From an uncultured Actinomycetes bacterium (GTDB lineage: Bacteria > Actinomycetota > Thermoleophilia > Solirubrobacterales > Solirubrobacteraceae): a DNA stretch of 21,195 nucleotides. The stretch lies in the NCBI GenBank assembly GCA_937888775.1, contig CALAQT010000315.1, positions 1 to 21,195 of the forward strand. Reading direction: 5' to 3'. Within the stretch, counting starts at the first letter, position 1. Each line of letters opens with the position of its first letter. A program made the position numbers and the translations under genes. Below, one piece after another: positions 1-11,097 of the stretch. The notes below the pieces were generated by a model, which saw nothing but the letters and a program-made list of their open reading frames with translations, did not search any database and had not been told where the DNA came from.

Positions 1-1
1 C

Positions 2-499
2 AACGGCGGCTCGGCGGAATCCGCCCGCCGCTTTGAGGAGGTCCAGGACGCCTACGCCCGCATCCGGGAGCTGCGCAGCACGACAACCGGCTCGCCGGGG
101 CCAACAACCGGTTCGACGAGGACGGCGACCGGCTCGACGTCGAGGCGCCGATCCCGAGCCCGCTCGGACCAGCCGTCGCCGTCGGCCGACTTCGATCCCG
201 CGGTCGAGTCCCGGCTGGCCGACCTGGAGCGCGAGCTGCTCAAAGCTCATTTGGCGCGTGAGGATGCCCGGCGCGCCGCCCGCCGGGCGGCCGAGCAGAG
301 CGACGGCCGTCCCACCGACGAGGAGCTCGGCTACTTCACCACCAAGGACAGCTTCAGCCAGATAATCGACGACGCCGCGGCCGAGCTGTCTGACCGTTTT
401 TCGCAGGCCCGCAAGTCACCGGCGGGGCGCCGGCTGTCTGATCTGATCGACGAGCTCGGGGCCAAGCTGACCGGCGAACCGCCTGATCACAAGCGTTAG
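2..499 (+). CDS. J-domain (DnaJ-like) protein, 3' part only
   Basis: This is the C-terminal part of a gene that begins left of the window; the frame is open from base 2 to the TAG at 497-499. The first residues (NGGSAESARRFEEVQDAYA) match the last helix of a J-domain, where family members read like 'HPD...A..F..I..AY..L'. J-domain proteins stimulate the ATPase of DnaK/Hsp70. After it come a Ser/Thr/Gly/Arg-rich linker (about bases 80-175), a charged helical stretch (ESRLADLERELLKAHLARED), and a C-terminal segment with YFTTKDSFSQIIDDAAAEL that I do not recognise. The HPD signature itself lies outside the window. In the linker, the frame starting at base 1 has higher GC3 than the frame used here, so a pair of compensating frameshifts is possible. 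The J-domain call rests on one helix. Confidence 0.6.
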   Translation, partial: NGGSAESARRFEEVQDAYARIRELRSTTTGSPGPTTGSTRTATGSTSRRRSRARSDQPSPSADFDPAVESRLADLERELLKAHLAREDARRAARRAAEQSDGRPTDEELGYFTTKDSFSQIIDDAAAELSDRFSQARKSPAGRRLSDLIDELGAKLTGEPPDHKR

Positions 500-554
500 G
501 CCAGGGCTCGCACAGCAATTAGTGACAAGCCGTCAATGATCTCGTCGCGGGTTC

Positions 555-1454
555 TTAGCCGAGATCGACCGCGCCTCGCGGCGGGGACTCCCAGGGGTAT
601 CGGCGCAGGGCCTCAAGAAAGGCGCTGGTCAGCGGCGTCCAATCGCCGCGGCTGAACGCGACCACGGAACGGATCACCCGCGGAGCGGCCGGGCGCGTCA
701 GCTGGCGCAGCGCCTGCGGAACGATGTGGCTGGGAACCAGCGCCGGGCCCAGTCCGGTGGCCGCGAACAGCGGCGCCGCCGTGACCTGGCTGGTGCGGAC
801 CGCGACGCGGGGGGCAAATCCGGCCGAGGCGCAGCAGAAGTCGACGACAGCCGAAAGCCCGTGACTGGGAGCGAAATGGACCCAGCGCCGTTCGGCCAGC
901 TCTTTCAGCGCGACCGCCGTTGAGGCGAGCAGCGGATCGCCTTCGGGCAGGACCAGCACGAACTCCTCCCATCCGAGTCGCTCGTGGGGCCCCGGCCAGC
1001 TCTCGGGCATCGAGCCCAAACCGATGTCACCGGCGCCGTCGCGGACGGCCTCATCCAGCGCGCGGCGGTGGGGGAACTCCTGCAGGCTCACCTCGATCCG
1101 GTGATAGCGCCCCTGCCAGTCGCGCAACACGGTGGGGAGTATCCCGGCCGCGACGGAGGTCGTGACGGCGACCTCCACCTGACCGGCGTCAAGCCCAAAC
1201 GCCATCCGGACCGAACGGCGGCCCCGTTCGGAATGCCGCAGCGTGGCCTGGGCCTCGGGCAGCAGCATCTGGCCCGCTGCCGTCAATCGCACTCCCCGCG
1301 GCAGCCGCTCCAGCAGCGGGCCGCCCAGCTCTCGCTCCAGCGCCCCCATCTGCTGAGAGAGGGACGGCTGGGATACGAGCAGGCGTTCGGCCGCCCCGGT
1401 GAGCGAACCGGCCTCGACGATGGCCACGAAATACTCGAGCTGGCGTAGGTTCAC
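555..1454 (-). CDS. LysR-family transcriptional regulator
   Basis: The 299-residue product has the standard LysR length and layout. Residues 1-60 hold the winged HTH (LRQLEYFVAIVEAGSLTGAA, then SQPSLSQQMGALERELG and the LTAAG end of the wing). Residues about 90-295 form the periplasmic-binding-protein-like effector domain. It starts with GTG at 1452-1454. It would bind DNA as a tetramer and respond to a small ligand that cannot be read from sequence. The gene is divergent from a small ORF, and the interval between them holds a GATA-N11-TATC element and a perfect palindrome, as expected for an autoregulated LysR gene. The family is clear; the regulon is unknown. Confidence 0.93.
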   Translation of the reverse strand: MNLRQLEYFVAIVEAGSLTGAAERLLVSQPSLSQQMGALERELGGPLLERLPRGVRLTAAGQMLLPEAQATLRHSERGRRSVRMAFGLDAGQVEVAVTTSVAAGILPTVLRDWQGRYHRIEVSLQEFPHRRALDEAVRDGAGDIGLGSMPESWPGPHERLGWEEFVLVLPEGDPLLASTAVALKELAERRWVHFAPSHGLSAVVDFCCASAGFAPRVAVRTSQVTAAPLFAATGLGPALVPSHIVPQALRQLTRPAAPRVIRSVVAFSRGDWTPLTSAFLEALRRYPWESPPRGAVDLG

Positions 1455-1473
1455 GATATAAGTATTACCTATC
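1455..1473. promoter_or_regulatory. Candidate LysR box (GATA-N11-TATC)
   Basis: An inverted repeat GATA at 1455-1458 and TATC at 1470-1473 are separated by exactly 11 bases, which fits the T-N11-A architecture of LysR operators. It abuts the GTG start of the LysR gene, so binding there would fit autorepression. No SD-like sequence is evident in the same stretch. The assignment is by pattern and position only. Confidence 0.4.
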
Positions 1474-1482
1474 GATGCGCTA

Positions 1483-1492
1483 ACTGATCAGT
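1483..1492. promoter_or_regulatory. Perfect 10-bp palindrome in the divergent promoter region
   Basis: ACTGATCAGT is self-complementary over all 10 bases. It sits between the LysR start (1454) and the putative promoter of the small divergent ORF, 3 bp before its proposed -35 box. It could be a second LysR half-site or another regulator's operator; a 10-bp palindrome can also arise by chance. Confidence 0.3.
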
Positions 1493-1494
1493 CT

Positions 1495-1522
1495 TTGACT
1501 TATGCCGGTTAAGTCCTACCGT
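1495..1522 (+). promoter_or_regulatory. Putative sigma70-type promoter for the small ORF
   Basis: TTGACT at 1495-1500 resembles a -35 box and TACCGT at 1517-1522 fits the actinobacterial TANNNT -10 consensus, with a 16-base spacer. Transcription would begin near 1529. That places the ATG at 1502 upstream of the transcript and favours the ATG at 1547 as the start of the next gene. Confidence 0.4.
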
Positions 1523-1546
1523 TTAGTTCCGAGATTAAAGAAAGCG

Positions 1547-1720
1547 ATGAACGACATGAAGAACACAGACTCTCGCCGTGTACGTGAGGCAAAGGCGGCC
1601 ATCGAGCGCGCCAAGGAACTCTGCGCGACCAAGCCGCAGCACACCGACGACCTCCCCTGGTACCACGAGGCGCTGCAAGTTGGCGACCTCTCCGTTCTGG
1701 CTCTAGCGCTGACCGACTGA
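1547..1720 (+). CDS. Small hypothetical protein (57 aa)
   Basis: I do not recognise this protein. From ATG 1547 it encodes 57 residues with a basic/acidic helical N-terminus (DSRRVREAKAAIERAKELCA) followed by DDLPWYHEALQVGDLSVLALAL. Codon use after 1547 is biased to G/C in the third position like the neighbours, which argues for a real gene. An upstream in-frame ATG at 1502 would give 72 residues, but that extension uses atypical codons and overlaps the putative promoter. The SD is weak (AAAGAAAG just before the ATG). Divergent placement makes it a plausible LysR target. A GC-rich hairpin follows directly after the stop. Confidence 0.5.
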   Translation: MNDMKNTDSRRVREAKAAIERAKELCATKPQHTDDLPWYHEALQVGDLSVLALALTD

Positions 1721-1722
1721 AA

Positions 1723-1737
1723 GCGGGCACCGCCCGC
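1723..1737 (+). terminator. Hairpin directly after the small ORF
   Basis: GCGGGC (1723-1728) and GCCCGC (1732-1737) form a 6-bp all-G/C stem with a 3-base loop, two bases past the stop codon. There is no T-tract, so if it terminates it is not a classical intrinsic terminator. Confidence 0.35.
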
Positions 1738-1797
1738 CTGCAGGCCAGTGCGAATGGACGGTGGCGCTCACGGCGGCCGGGCCTGAGGTCAGCCCCT

Positions 1798-1821
1798 GCC
1801 AGCCGACCACGTTGGGCTGGC
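1798..1821. terminator. Hairpin between convergent genes
   Basis: GCCAGCC (1798-1804) and GGCTGGC (1815-1821) form a 7-bp stem with a 10-base loop between the convergent small ORF and mutase gene. No T-tract is present on either side. The rest of 1738-1922 holds no gene I can support. Confidence 0.25.
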
Positions 1822-1922
1822 CCAGCGCGCGATCAATCGAGAGCAGCACCGGCGCTTGATGAGTGACTCGTGGCGACCGCGCCGCGGCGGTGAGATCCGG
1901 GGCGCGCGTGCCGCGAGTGCAC

Positions 1923-3581
<1,659 letters not shown>

Positions 3582-3621
3582 CGCCGCCGATCGTAGCGCC
3601 GCCAATAGTCGGAGGTCAAAA

Positions 3622-3816
3622 CTATGTCTCGGTGAAGTCCCCGGTCGCGGCCCGGAGGGCCTCCAAGAGCTCCGTGATCCTCTCGAGCTCCTGCTTGTGC
3701 AGCGGCGCGGTTCCGAACTGAATCGCGTGCATGGATTCCGTCGCGGCGAGTGCCACCTCACGCCCCCGCTCGGTAGTCGAAGCGGCGCGGATCGGGCACG
3801 GGTCGCGGTAAGGTTG
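3622..3816 (-). pseudogene. C-terminal remnant of a MarR-type regulator
   Basis: A 64-codon open stretch (TGA upstream at 3817-3819, TAG at 3622-3624) reads like the wing and dimerisation helices of a MarR protein: [17 protein letters not shown], then [18 protein letters not shown]. The usual pattern is 'LTERGRE...' followed by 'L...EL..L..LL..L'. The preceding DPCPIRAAS looks like a degraded DP.DRRA wing. The recognition helix and N-terminal half are absent in all frames between here and the SDR gene at 3877, so this is a gene fragment and not a functional regulator. Codon use is still gene-like. It lies 41 bp upstream of the mutase start, on the same strand, so it may mark a lost regulator of that gene. 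Confidence 0.5.
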
Positions 3817-3876
3817 TCATGCGCTGCGGACCACCGCGACGATGACCGACGCCACCGCGCCGGTATCGTGCGACCC

Positions 3877-4644
3877 ATGTCCACCATGCGAAACGGTCGC
3901 GTCGCGCTGGTCACCGGCGGAGCACGCGGTATCGGAGCCGCGATTGCGCGCGGCCTGGCGCAGGACGGAATGTCGGTCGTGATCGCCGACGTGCTAACCA
4001 AGGAGGGCGGTGAGACAGCCGAAGCGATCAACGCTAGCGGCGGCACCGCCGTCATGATCGAACTCGACGTCACCGACTCGGCCAGCGTCGATGCCGGCGT
4101 GGCCGCGGCGCGCGAGCGACTCGGCCAGATCGATGTGCTGGTCAACAACGCCGGCTGGGATCAATACAAGCCGTTCGTCGACACCGACGAGGCCTTTTGG
4201 GACCAGATCCTCGACGTCAACTTCAAGGGTGGGCTGCGGCTGACCCGGGTGATCCTGCCCGAGATGATCGAACGCCGCTGGGGCCGCGTGGTCAACATCA
4301 GCTCCGATGCCGGACGCGTCGGCTCCTCGCTGGAATCCGTCTACGCCGGGGCCAAGGGTGCCGTGATCGCATTCACCAAGACGGTGGCCCGCGAGGCGGC
4401 CCGTGCGGGAGTGACCGCCAACGTGGTCTGCCCCGGCCCGACGGACACCCAGCTGCTGCGCGAGGTGGCCGCCGGCCAGCCGGGCGGCGACATCGTGCTC
4501 GAGCGCATGGCCAAGAGCGTGCCGATGAAGCGCATCGCCCAGCCGGAGGACGTGGCGGTGGCGGTCAGATTCTTCGCCAGCGAGGGCGCCGGCTACATCA
4601 CTGGTCAGACGCTCTCGGTGAGCGGCGGCCTGACGATGGCGTGA
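3877..4644 (+). CDS. SDR-family oxidoreductase (BadH-like hydroxyacyl-CoA dehydrogenase)
   Basis: This is a 255-residue classical short-chain dehydrogenase. It has the TGGARGIG cofactor loop (residues 13-20), an Asp ending beta-2 (IAD, about 38) that favours NAD(H), NNAG (90-93), Asn115, Ser143, and YxxxK as Tyr156/Lys160. [19 protein letters not shown] resembles 2-hydroxycyclohexanecarboxyl-CoA dehydrogenase (BadH) and related hydroxyacyl-CoA dehydrogenases, so a 3-hydroxyacyl-CoA/3-oxoacyl-CoA interconversion is likely. ATG 3877 was chosen; ATG 3886 is possible, and neither has a clear SD, so a leaderless transcript is possible. The stop overlaps the GTG of the next SDR gene by 4 bp, so the two are translationally coupled. 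The exact substrate is inferred. Confidence 0.9.
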   Translation: MSTMRNGRVALVTGGARGIGAAIARGLAQDGMSVVIADVLTKEGGETAEAINASGGTAVMIELDVTDSASVDAGVAAARERLGQIDVLVNNAGWDQYKPFVDTDEAFWDQILDVNFKGGLRLTRVILPEMIERRWGRVVNISSDAGRVGSSLESVYAGAKGAVIAFTKTVAREAARAGVTANVVCPGPTDTQLLREVAAGQPGGDIVLERMAKSVPMKRIAQPEDVAVAVRFFASEGAGYITGQTLSVSGGLTMA

Positions 4645-5378
4645 GCGCACCACCCCCCGAACGACGCCTGCGCGCGCTGGTCACCGGCGCGGCCCGCGCC
4701 GGTGGGATCGGCCGGGCGATCGTGGCGCGACTTCAGGACGACGGCATGGAGGTCCTCACGCTCGACGTCGAGCCCGGGTGCACCTTCCAGGTCGACGTCG
4801 CCGGCGACGAGCTACCGGCACTGGGCGACATCGACGTGTTGGTCTGCAACGCCGGGCTGCCGACGATCTTCGGCGCCGCACACTCGATCGCCCTTGATCG
4901 CTGGCAGCGTGACCTGGACGTCAACCTCACCGGCAGCTTTCGGGTCGCCCAGGCCTGCCTGCGCGGGATGCGCGAGCGGCGCTTCGGCCGGATCGTGGTG
5001 ATCTCCAGCATCGCCGCCAGCCACGGGATGCCCGCCCAAATCGCCTACAGCGCCAGCAAGGCAGGTCTGCTGGGGATGACCAAGACGCTCGCGGCCGAGA
5101 ACGCCCCGTTGGGGATCACCGCCAACGCGATCCTGCCCGGGCTGGTGGCGAGCTCCGGGGTCCTCTCGATGCCCTCGGAGATCATCGACGCATGGCTGGC
5201 GCGAATTCCGGCCGGCGAGCTGGTGCGCACGAAAGACATCGCCGATGCCGTCGCCTTCTTCGCCTCCCCCGCCGCCGGGCGCGTCACGGGCCAGGAGCTG
5301 ACCGTCGATGGCGGCCAGTCGCTCAACACGCTGTCGGTCACGCGCAGCGTCGTGCGCGGCGGCGACGATCGCGCCTGA
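4641..5378 (+). CDS. SDR-family oxidoreductase (FabG-like)
   Basis: This is a second, 245-residue SDR, starting at GTG 4641 inside the stop of the previous gene (GTGA overlap). Its cofactor loop TGAARAGGIG (15-24) is longer than the common TGxxxGIG. It also has CNAG (69-72), the catalytic Ser at 122/123, and Tyr136-SAS-Lys140. GIRVN-type sequence is replaced by GITANAILPG, and the end VTGQELTVDGGQS is typical of FabG-like 3-oxoacyl reductases. Asp42 after beta-2 suggests NAD(H). Its pairing with a BadH-like SDR and an ACAD10/11-type kinase suggests oxidation or reduction of hydroxyl groups on CoA-bound acids. The precise substrate cannot be read from sequence. Confidence 0.88.
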   Translation: MSAPPPERRLRALVTGAARAGGIGRAIVARLQDDGMEVLTLDVEPGCTFQVDVAGDELPALGDIDVLVCNAGLPTIFGAAHSIALDRWQRDLDVNLTGSFRVAQACLRGMRERRFGRIVVISSIAASHGMPAQIAYSASKAGLLGMTKTLAAENAPLGITANAILPGLVASSGVLSMPSEIIDAWLARIPAGELVRTKDIADAVAFFASPAAGRVTGQELTVDGGQSLNTLSVTRSVVRGGDDRA

Positions 5379-5380
5379 GC

Positions 5381-6409
5381 GTGGCGCAACTGGACCTCGG
5401 AGAGCTGCTGCACCGCGCCGGCGCGGCCGCGAGCCGGCGCTGGCCGGGTGCCTCGGTGGCCGAGCTGGAGTCGCTGCCCGGCGGCATCTCCAGTCTCACT
5501 TTCGCGGCCTGGCTGGCGGATTCCAGCGGCCGGCGCCGCCGGGTGGTGATCAAGGTGGCGCCGCCGGGGTTACCCGCCGTGCGAAACCGCGATGTGCTGC
5601 GCCAGGCCAGGGCGATCAGTGCCGTGCATGGCGCCGCCGGGGTGCGGGTGCCCGAGGTGCTGCTGCGCGACGACGGCGAGCCGCCGCTGTTCGTGATGCA
5701 GTTCATCGCCGGTGAGGCCTATGAGCCATGCTGGGATGTCTCCCCGGTACCACCGGCCCCCGCGACGGTGAGGGCTCGCGCCAGGGCCGCAGCGGCGATG
5801 CTCGGCCACCTGCACGCGCTGGCACCGGCCGCCGTCGGGCTCGGCGCCGAACCCGCGGTGGGGCTGGGCGACGAGCTGGATCGCTGGGCGCGACTGTTCG
5901 CCACGGCCGGAGCCGACCTACGCGGCAATGAGGACTCACTGCATCGGGCGCTGGCCGCGGCGGTCCCGGGCACAATCGGGCCCCGGGTCCTGCACGGCGA
6001 CTACCGGCTGGGGAACCTGCTGTTCGACGGCGACGGGCCACCGGCGATCATCGACTGGGAGCTGTGGTCGCTCGGAGATCCTCGCACCGATCTGGCCTGG
6101 CTGCTGCATTTCACCGATCCGGTCGTGCGCCGTTGCGGGCACCGTGACGGCGCCAACCGGGCGGCCGCGGAGGGGATGCCCGATCGCCGACAGCTGCTGG
6201 CGCAGTACGTCGCCGTGACCGGCACCGACCCCGGCGATCTGAGCTGGTTTGCCGCCTACTGCCATTACAAGCTCGCCTCCACGATGGCGGTGCTGGCCAA
6301 ACGCAACCGCCGCCGGCCGGAGCCCGATCCCGGTCTGGAGCTCGCCGCGGCGACGCTGGCGCCGGCGATCGAGCGCGGCCTGGACATCCTCAGCGGGCGC
6401 GCGAGCTGA
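5381..6409 (+). CDS. APH-fold phosphotransferase, ACAD10/11-N / LvaA-like
   Basis: This 342-residue protein has the aminoglycoside-phosphotransferase/choline-kinase fold. It shows the N-lobe Lys in VVIKVAPPG (Lys58), the Brenner motif HGDYRLGNLLFD (His205, Asp207, Asn212) and the metal-binding IDWELWSLGDPRTDLAW (Asp225). The last two motifs are characteristic of the family that includes the N-terminal kinase domain of ACAD10/ACAD11 and bacterial LvaA, which phosphorylate the 4-hydroxyl of 4-hydroxyacyl-CoAs. They are less like antibiotic-resistance APH enzymes. The start is GTG 5381, two bases after the upstream SDR stop, so it is in one operon with both SDRs. Its 3' end overlaps the convergent acyl-CoA dehydrogenase by 20 bp. 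The substrate is inferred from family and neighbours. Confidence 0.85.
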   Translation: MAQLDLGELLHRAGAAASRRWPGASVAELESLPGGISSLTFAAWLADSSGRRRRVVIKVAPPGLPAVRNRDVLRQARAISAVHGAAGVRVPEVLLRDDGEPPLFVMQFIAGEAYEPCWDVSPVPPAPATVRARARAAAAMLGHLHALAPAAVGLGAEPAVGLGDELDRWARLFATAGADLRGNEDSLHRALAAAVPGTIGPRVLHGDYRLGNLLFDGDGPPAIIDWELWSLGDPRTDLAWLLHFTDPVVRRCGHRDGANRAAAEGMPDRRQLLAQYVAVTGTDPGDLSWFAAYCHYKLASTMAVLAKRNRRRPEPDPGLELAAATLAPAIERGLDILSGRAS

Positions 6410-7652
6410 AGCCGAATAGCTGCCCGGCGATCCGCCGCAGCTGCAGTTCGTCGGAGCCCTCCGTGATCCGGTAGCGACGATGGTGGCGGTAGATGTACTC
6501 AAACGGCAGCTGGCGGGTGTAGCCCAGACCGCCGTGGATCTGCATCGCGCGGTCGGCCGCGTCGCAGGCGAGCCGGTTGCCGCGGTAGTTGACCATCGAG
6601 ACCTTGTCGGTGACGCTCACCTTGGCGCTGGTCGACGCGCCCCCCTGCTGATCCATCTCCCAAGCGGTCTTATAAATCGTGTTGCGCACCAGCTCGGCCT
6701 CGGTCTGGAGCTCGACCAGCTGCCACTGGATCCCCTGATAGTCGGCCAGCGGCTGGCCGAAGATCACCCGCTGCTTGGCGTAATCGATGCTGTGATCGAT
6801 GCAGAACTGCGCCGCGCCCAACGACGAGGCGGCCTGGCGGATACGGTTCTCGTGCACGAACAGCTGCGCGCAATCCAGGCCGTGGTCAAGCTCGCCGAGG
6901 ATCGCGCCGTCGGGCACGCGGACATCATTGAGGGTGACCTCGCCATGGTCTGACGGCATGTTGAAGGTCCAGTGGTAATAGGGGACCTCCAGGCCCGGCG
7001 TGTCGACTCCGACCAGGAACGCGGTGATGCCGTTTGCCTTGCCCTGCCGGCCGGAGGTGCGCGCGAATACGAGCACGGCATCGGCCACGTCGATCCCGGT
7101 GATGTAGCGCTTGACTCCGTCAAGCGCCCAGCCGCCGTCGATGCGGCGCGCGCTGCTCTCCAGCCAGGTGGCGTCGCTTCCGTGCCCGGGCTCGGTCAGG
7201 GCGAAGGCGATCGCCAGCTCGCCGTTGGCCAGTGGCTGCAGATATTGCTCGCGCTGCTCCTGGGTGCCGTACTCGTGCAGGACGAGCACCAGCGGCTCGT
7301 TGGCCACCACCGAGGCCTCGTGTGAGAGCTCGGCGTGCAGACCGGGGCCGCGCCGCGCCAGGTGCTCACGGATGATCGCCATCGCCAGATTGGAGCCGTC
7401 ACGGCCGCCCAGCTCAGCCGGGAACGGGTACTTGTAGAAGCCGGCCTCGATCGACAGCCGCCGGGCGTGGGCCAGCATCTCGCGCCAGCGCACGGTCGGG
7501 ACGCCGCCGCGCTCCACGTCGGTGCGCGTGAACTCCCGGCGGTGATCGAACAGCTCCGGATTGGCCTGTTGCAGCGGCTCGAGCTGTCGCTCGATGAACT
7601 CGTCCAGCGCCGCCAGCAGCTCCGTCACGTCGGGGGGGATCGACCAATCCAA
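6390..7652 (-). CDS. Acyl-CoA dehydrogenase family protein
   Basis: This FAD-dependent acyl-CoA dehydrogenase is about 420 residues long. It has the N-terminal helical domain, FALTEPGHGSDA (FAD/substrate loop), the RIRQAASSLGAAQ and QRVIFGQPLADYQGIQWQL helices, and the C-terminal IHGGLGYTRQLPFEYIYRHHR...ITEGSDELQ. The Glu of ITEGSDELQ (about residue 398) sits at the catalytic-base position, so ordinary alpha,beta-dehydrogenation is expected. The TTG at 7650-7652 was chosen because AGGAAGGTAGG lies just upstream and MDWSIPP is a family-like N-terminus; a GTG at 7691 would add 13 residues with a poorer SD. It is convergent with the SDR-SDR-kinase operon. The family is certain; the substrate chain is unknown. 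Confidence 0.92.
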   Translation of the reverse strand: MDWSIPPDVTELLAALDEFIERQLEPLQQANPELFDHRREFTRTDVERGGVPTVRWREMLAHARRLSIEAGFYKYPFPAELGGRDGSNLAMAIIREHLARRGPGLHAELSHEASVVANEPLVLVLHEYGTQEQREQYLQPLANGELAIAFALTEPGHGSDATWLESSARRIDGGWALDGVKRYITGIDVADAVLVFARTSGRQGKANGITAFLVGVDTPGLEVPYYHWTFNMPSDHGEVTLNDVRVPDGAILGELDHGLDCAQLFVHENRIRQAASSLGAAQFCIDHSIDYAKQRVIFGQPLADYQGIQWQLVELQTEAELVRNTIYKTAWEMDQQGGASTSAKVSVTDKVSMVNYRGNRLACDAADRAMQIHGGLGYTRQLPFEYIYRHHRRYRITEGSDELQLRRIAGQLFGFSSRAR

Positions 7653-7762
7653 CTGAGCGCCTACCTTCCTGTCGTGGCGGGCACCGTTCACGGCGCTCGC
7701 CTGGATCCTGTCCGCCGGGCTCGATTATCGTTGAGCCAAGACCACCAAGCGGGAGAGAGACC

Positions 7763-8200
7763 ATGGGCGTTGTACCGATCGGCGTCAACCACGTGGCCTT
7801 CGAGGTGCGCGACCTCGACGAGGCGCTGGCCTGGTATCAGCGCTTCTTTGAGTTCACGCTGCGCGGACGCCGCGCCAAGATGGCCTGGATCGATCTCGGC
7901 GATCAGTTCATCGCGCTCAGCGAGGGCGCACCTGAGGCGCCGGATCGCGGTCGCCACGTGGGACTGGTCGTCGACGACAAGGAGGCACTGCGCTCAGCGT
8001 TGCTCGACGCCGGCATCGACGTCTCACGGTCCGGCTCGCTGCGCGTGCGCGACCCGTCGGGCAATCAGCTGGAGATCGTCGATTACCGCGACGTGCAGTT
8101 CACCAAGACCCCGGCGGTGATGCGCGCCATCGGCCTGGACGGGCTCCACAAGCACGACTCGGCGCTGCGGGAGCTGCGCGATAAGGGGGTAATCGGCTAG
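7763..8200 (+). CDS. VOC-family (glyoxalase/dioxygenase fold) protein
   Basis: A 145-residue single VOC module pair has beta-alpha-beta-beta-beta units beginning NHVAFEVRDLDEALAWYQ and RHVGLVVDDKEALRSAL and ending NQLEIVDY. His10, His65 and Glu104 are at the usual metal-ligand positions, so divalent-metal binding is likely. A C-terminal helical tail (about residues 112-145) extends beyond the fold. The SD GGGAGAGAG precedes ATG 7763. VOC proteins include glyoxalases, epimerases, dioxygenases and antibiotic-binding proteins, and the sequence does not decide between them. The stop codon TAG lies exactly in the loop of the first hairpin of the adjacent palindrome array. Confidence 0.88.
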   Translation: MGVVPIGVNHVAFEVRDLDEALAWYQRFFEFTLRGRRAKMAWIDLGDQFIALSEGAPEAPDRGRHVGLVVDDKEALRSALLDAGIDVSRSGSLRVRDPSGNQLEIVDYRDVQFTKTPAVMRAIGLDGLHKHDSALRELRDKGVIG

Positions 8201-8349
8201 CGCCGATTACCCCTGGAGAATCGGCTGGCGCCGATTCTCCGGGCGCAGTGCGATTCCTGTCAGGGTCATTGGCTAAGCGCCGATTACCCCCAGGAGAATC
8301 GCCCCCCGGGGCGATTCTCCCAAGCCAATCGCTCTCCAGGGCGATTGGC
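8185..8349. repeat. Array of five related palindromes between convergent genes
   Basis: Four strong inverted repeats lie head to tail: arms 8186-8197/8202-8213 (12 bp, loop 4), 8215-8225/8230-8240 (11 bp, loop 4), 8293-8303/8310-8320 (11 bp, loop 6) and 8324-8332/8341-8349 (9 bp, loop 8). A weaker fifth (about 8267-8284, with a G-T pair) repeats the right half of the first: 8271-8290 is nearly identical to 8195-8213. The arms share a core AATCGGC or AATCGCC. The array fills the space between the VOC and groEL stop codons and overlaps the VOC 3' end. It may act as a bidirectional transcription end or mRNA 3' protector; there is no T-tract. Confidence 0.8.
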
Positions 8350-8350
8350 C

Positions 8351-11093
<2,743 letters not shown>

Positions 11094-11097
<4 letters not shown>

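Noticed and set aside
1740..1860. Minus-strand reading frame giving VLLSIDRALGQPNVVGWQGL and similar peptide
   Set aside because: It looks protein-like for about 40 residues but continues into antisense of other frames, matches no family I know and has no start or SD.
3582..4148. 189-codon N-terminal extension of the mutase frame
   Set aside because: The extension is Ser/Arg/Pro-rich, unlike any mutase, and overlaps the divergent SDR gene; the family N-terminus begins at MAVVDNLP (3581).
5381..6409. Antibiotic-resistance aminoglycoside phosphotransferase
   Set aside because: The DWELWSLGDPRTDLAW motif and the neighbouring SDR and acyl-CoA dehydrogenase genes fit the ACAD10/11-N metabolic kinase family instead.
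8185..8349. CRISPR array
   Set aside because: The units are self-complementary hairpins of differing length with almost no spacer between them, and there are no cas genes nearby.
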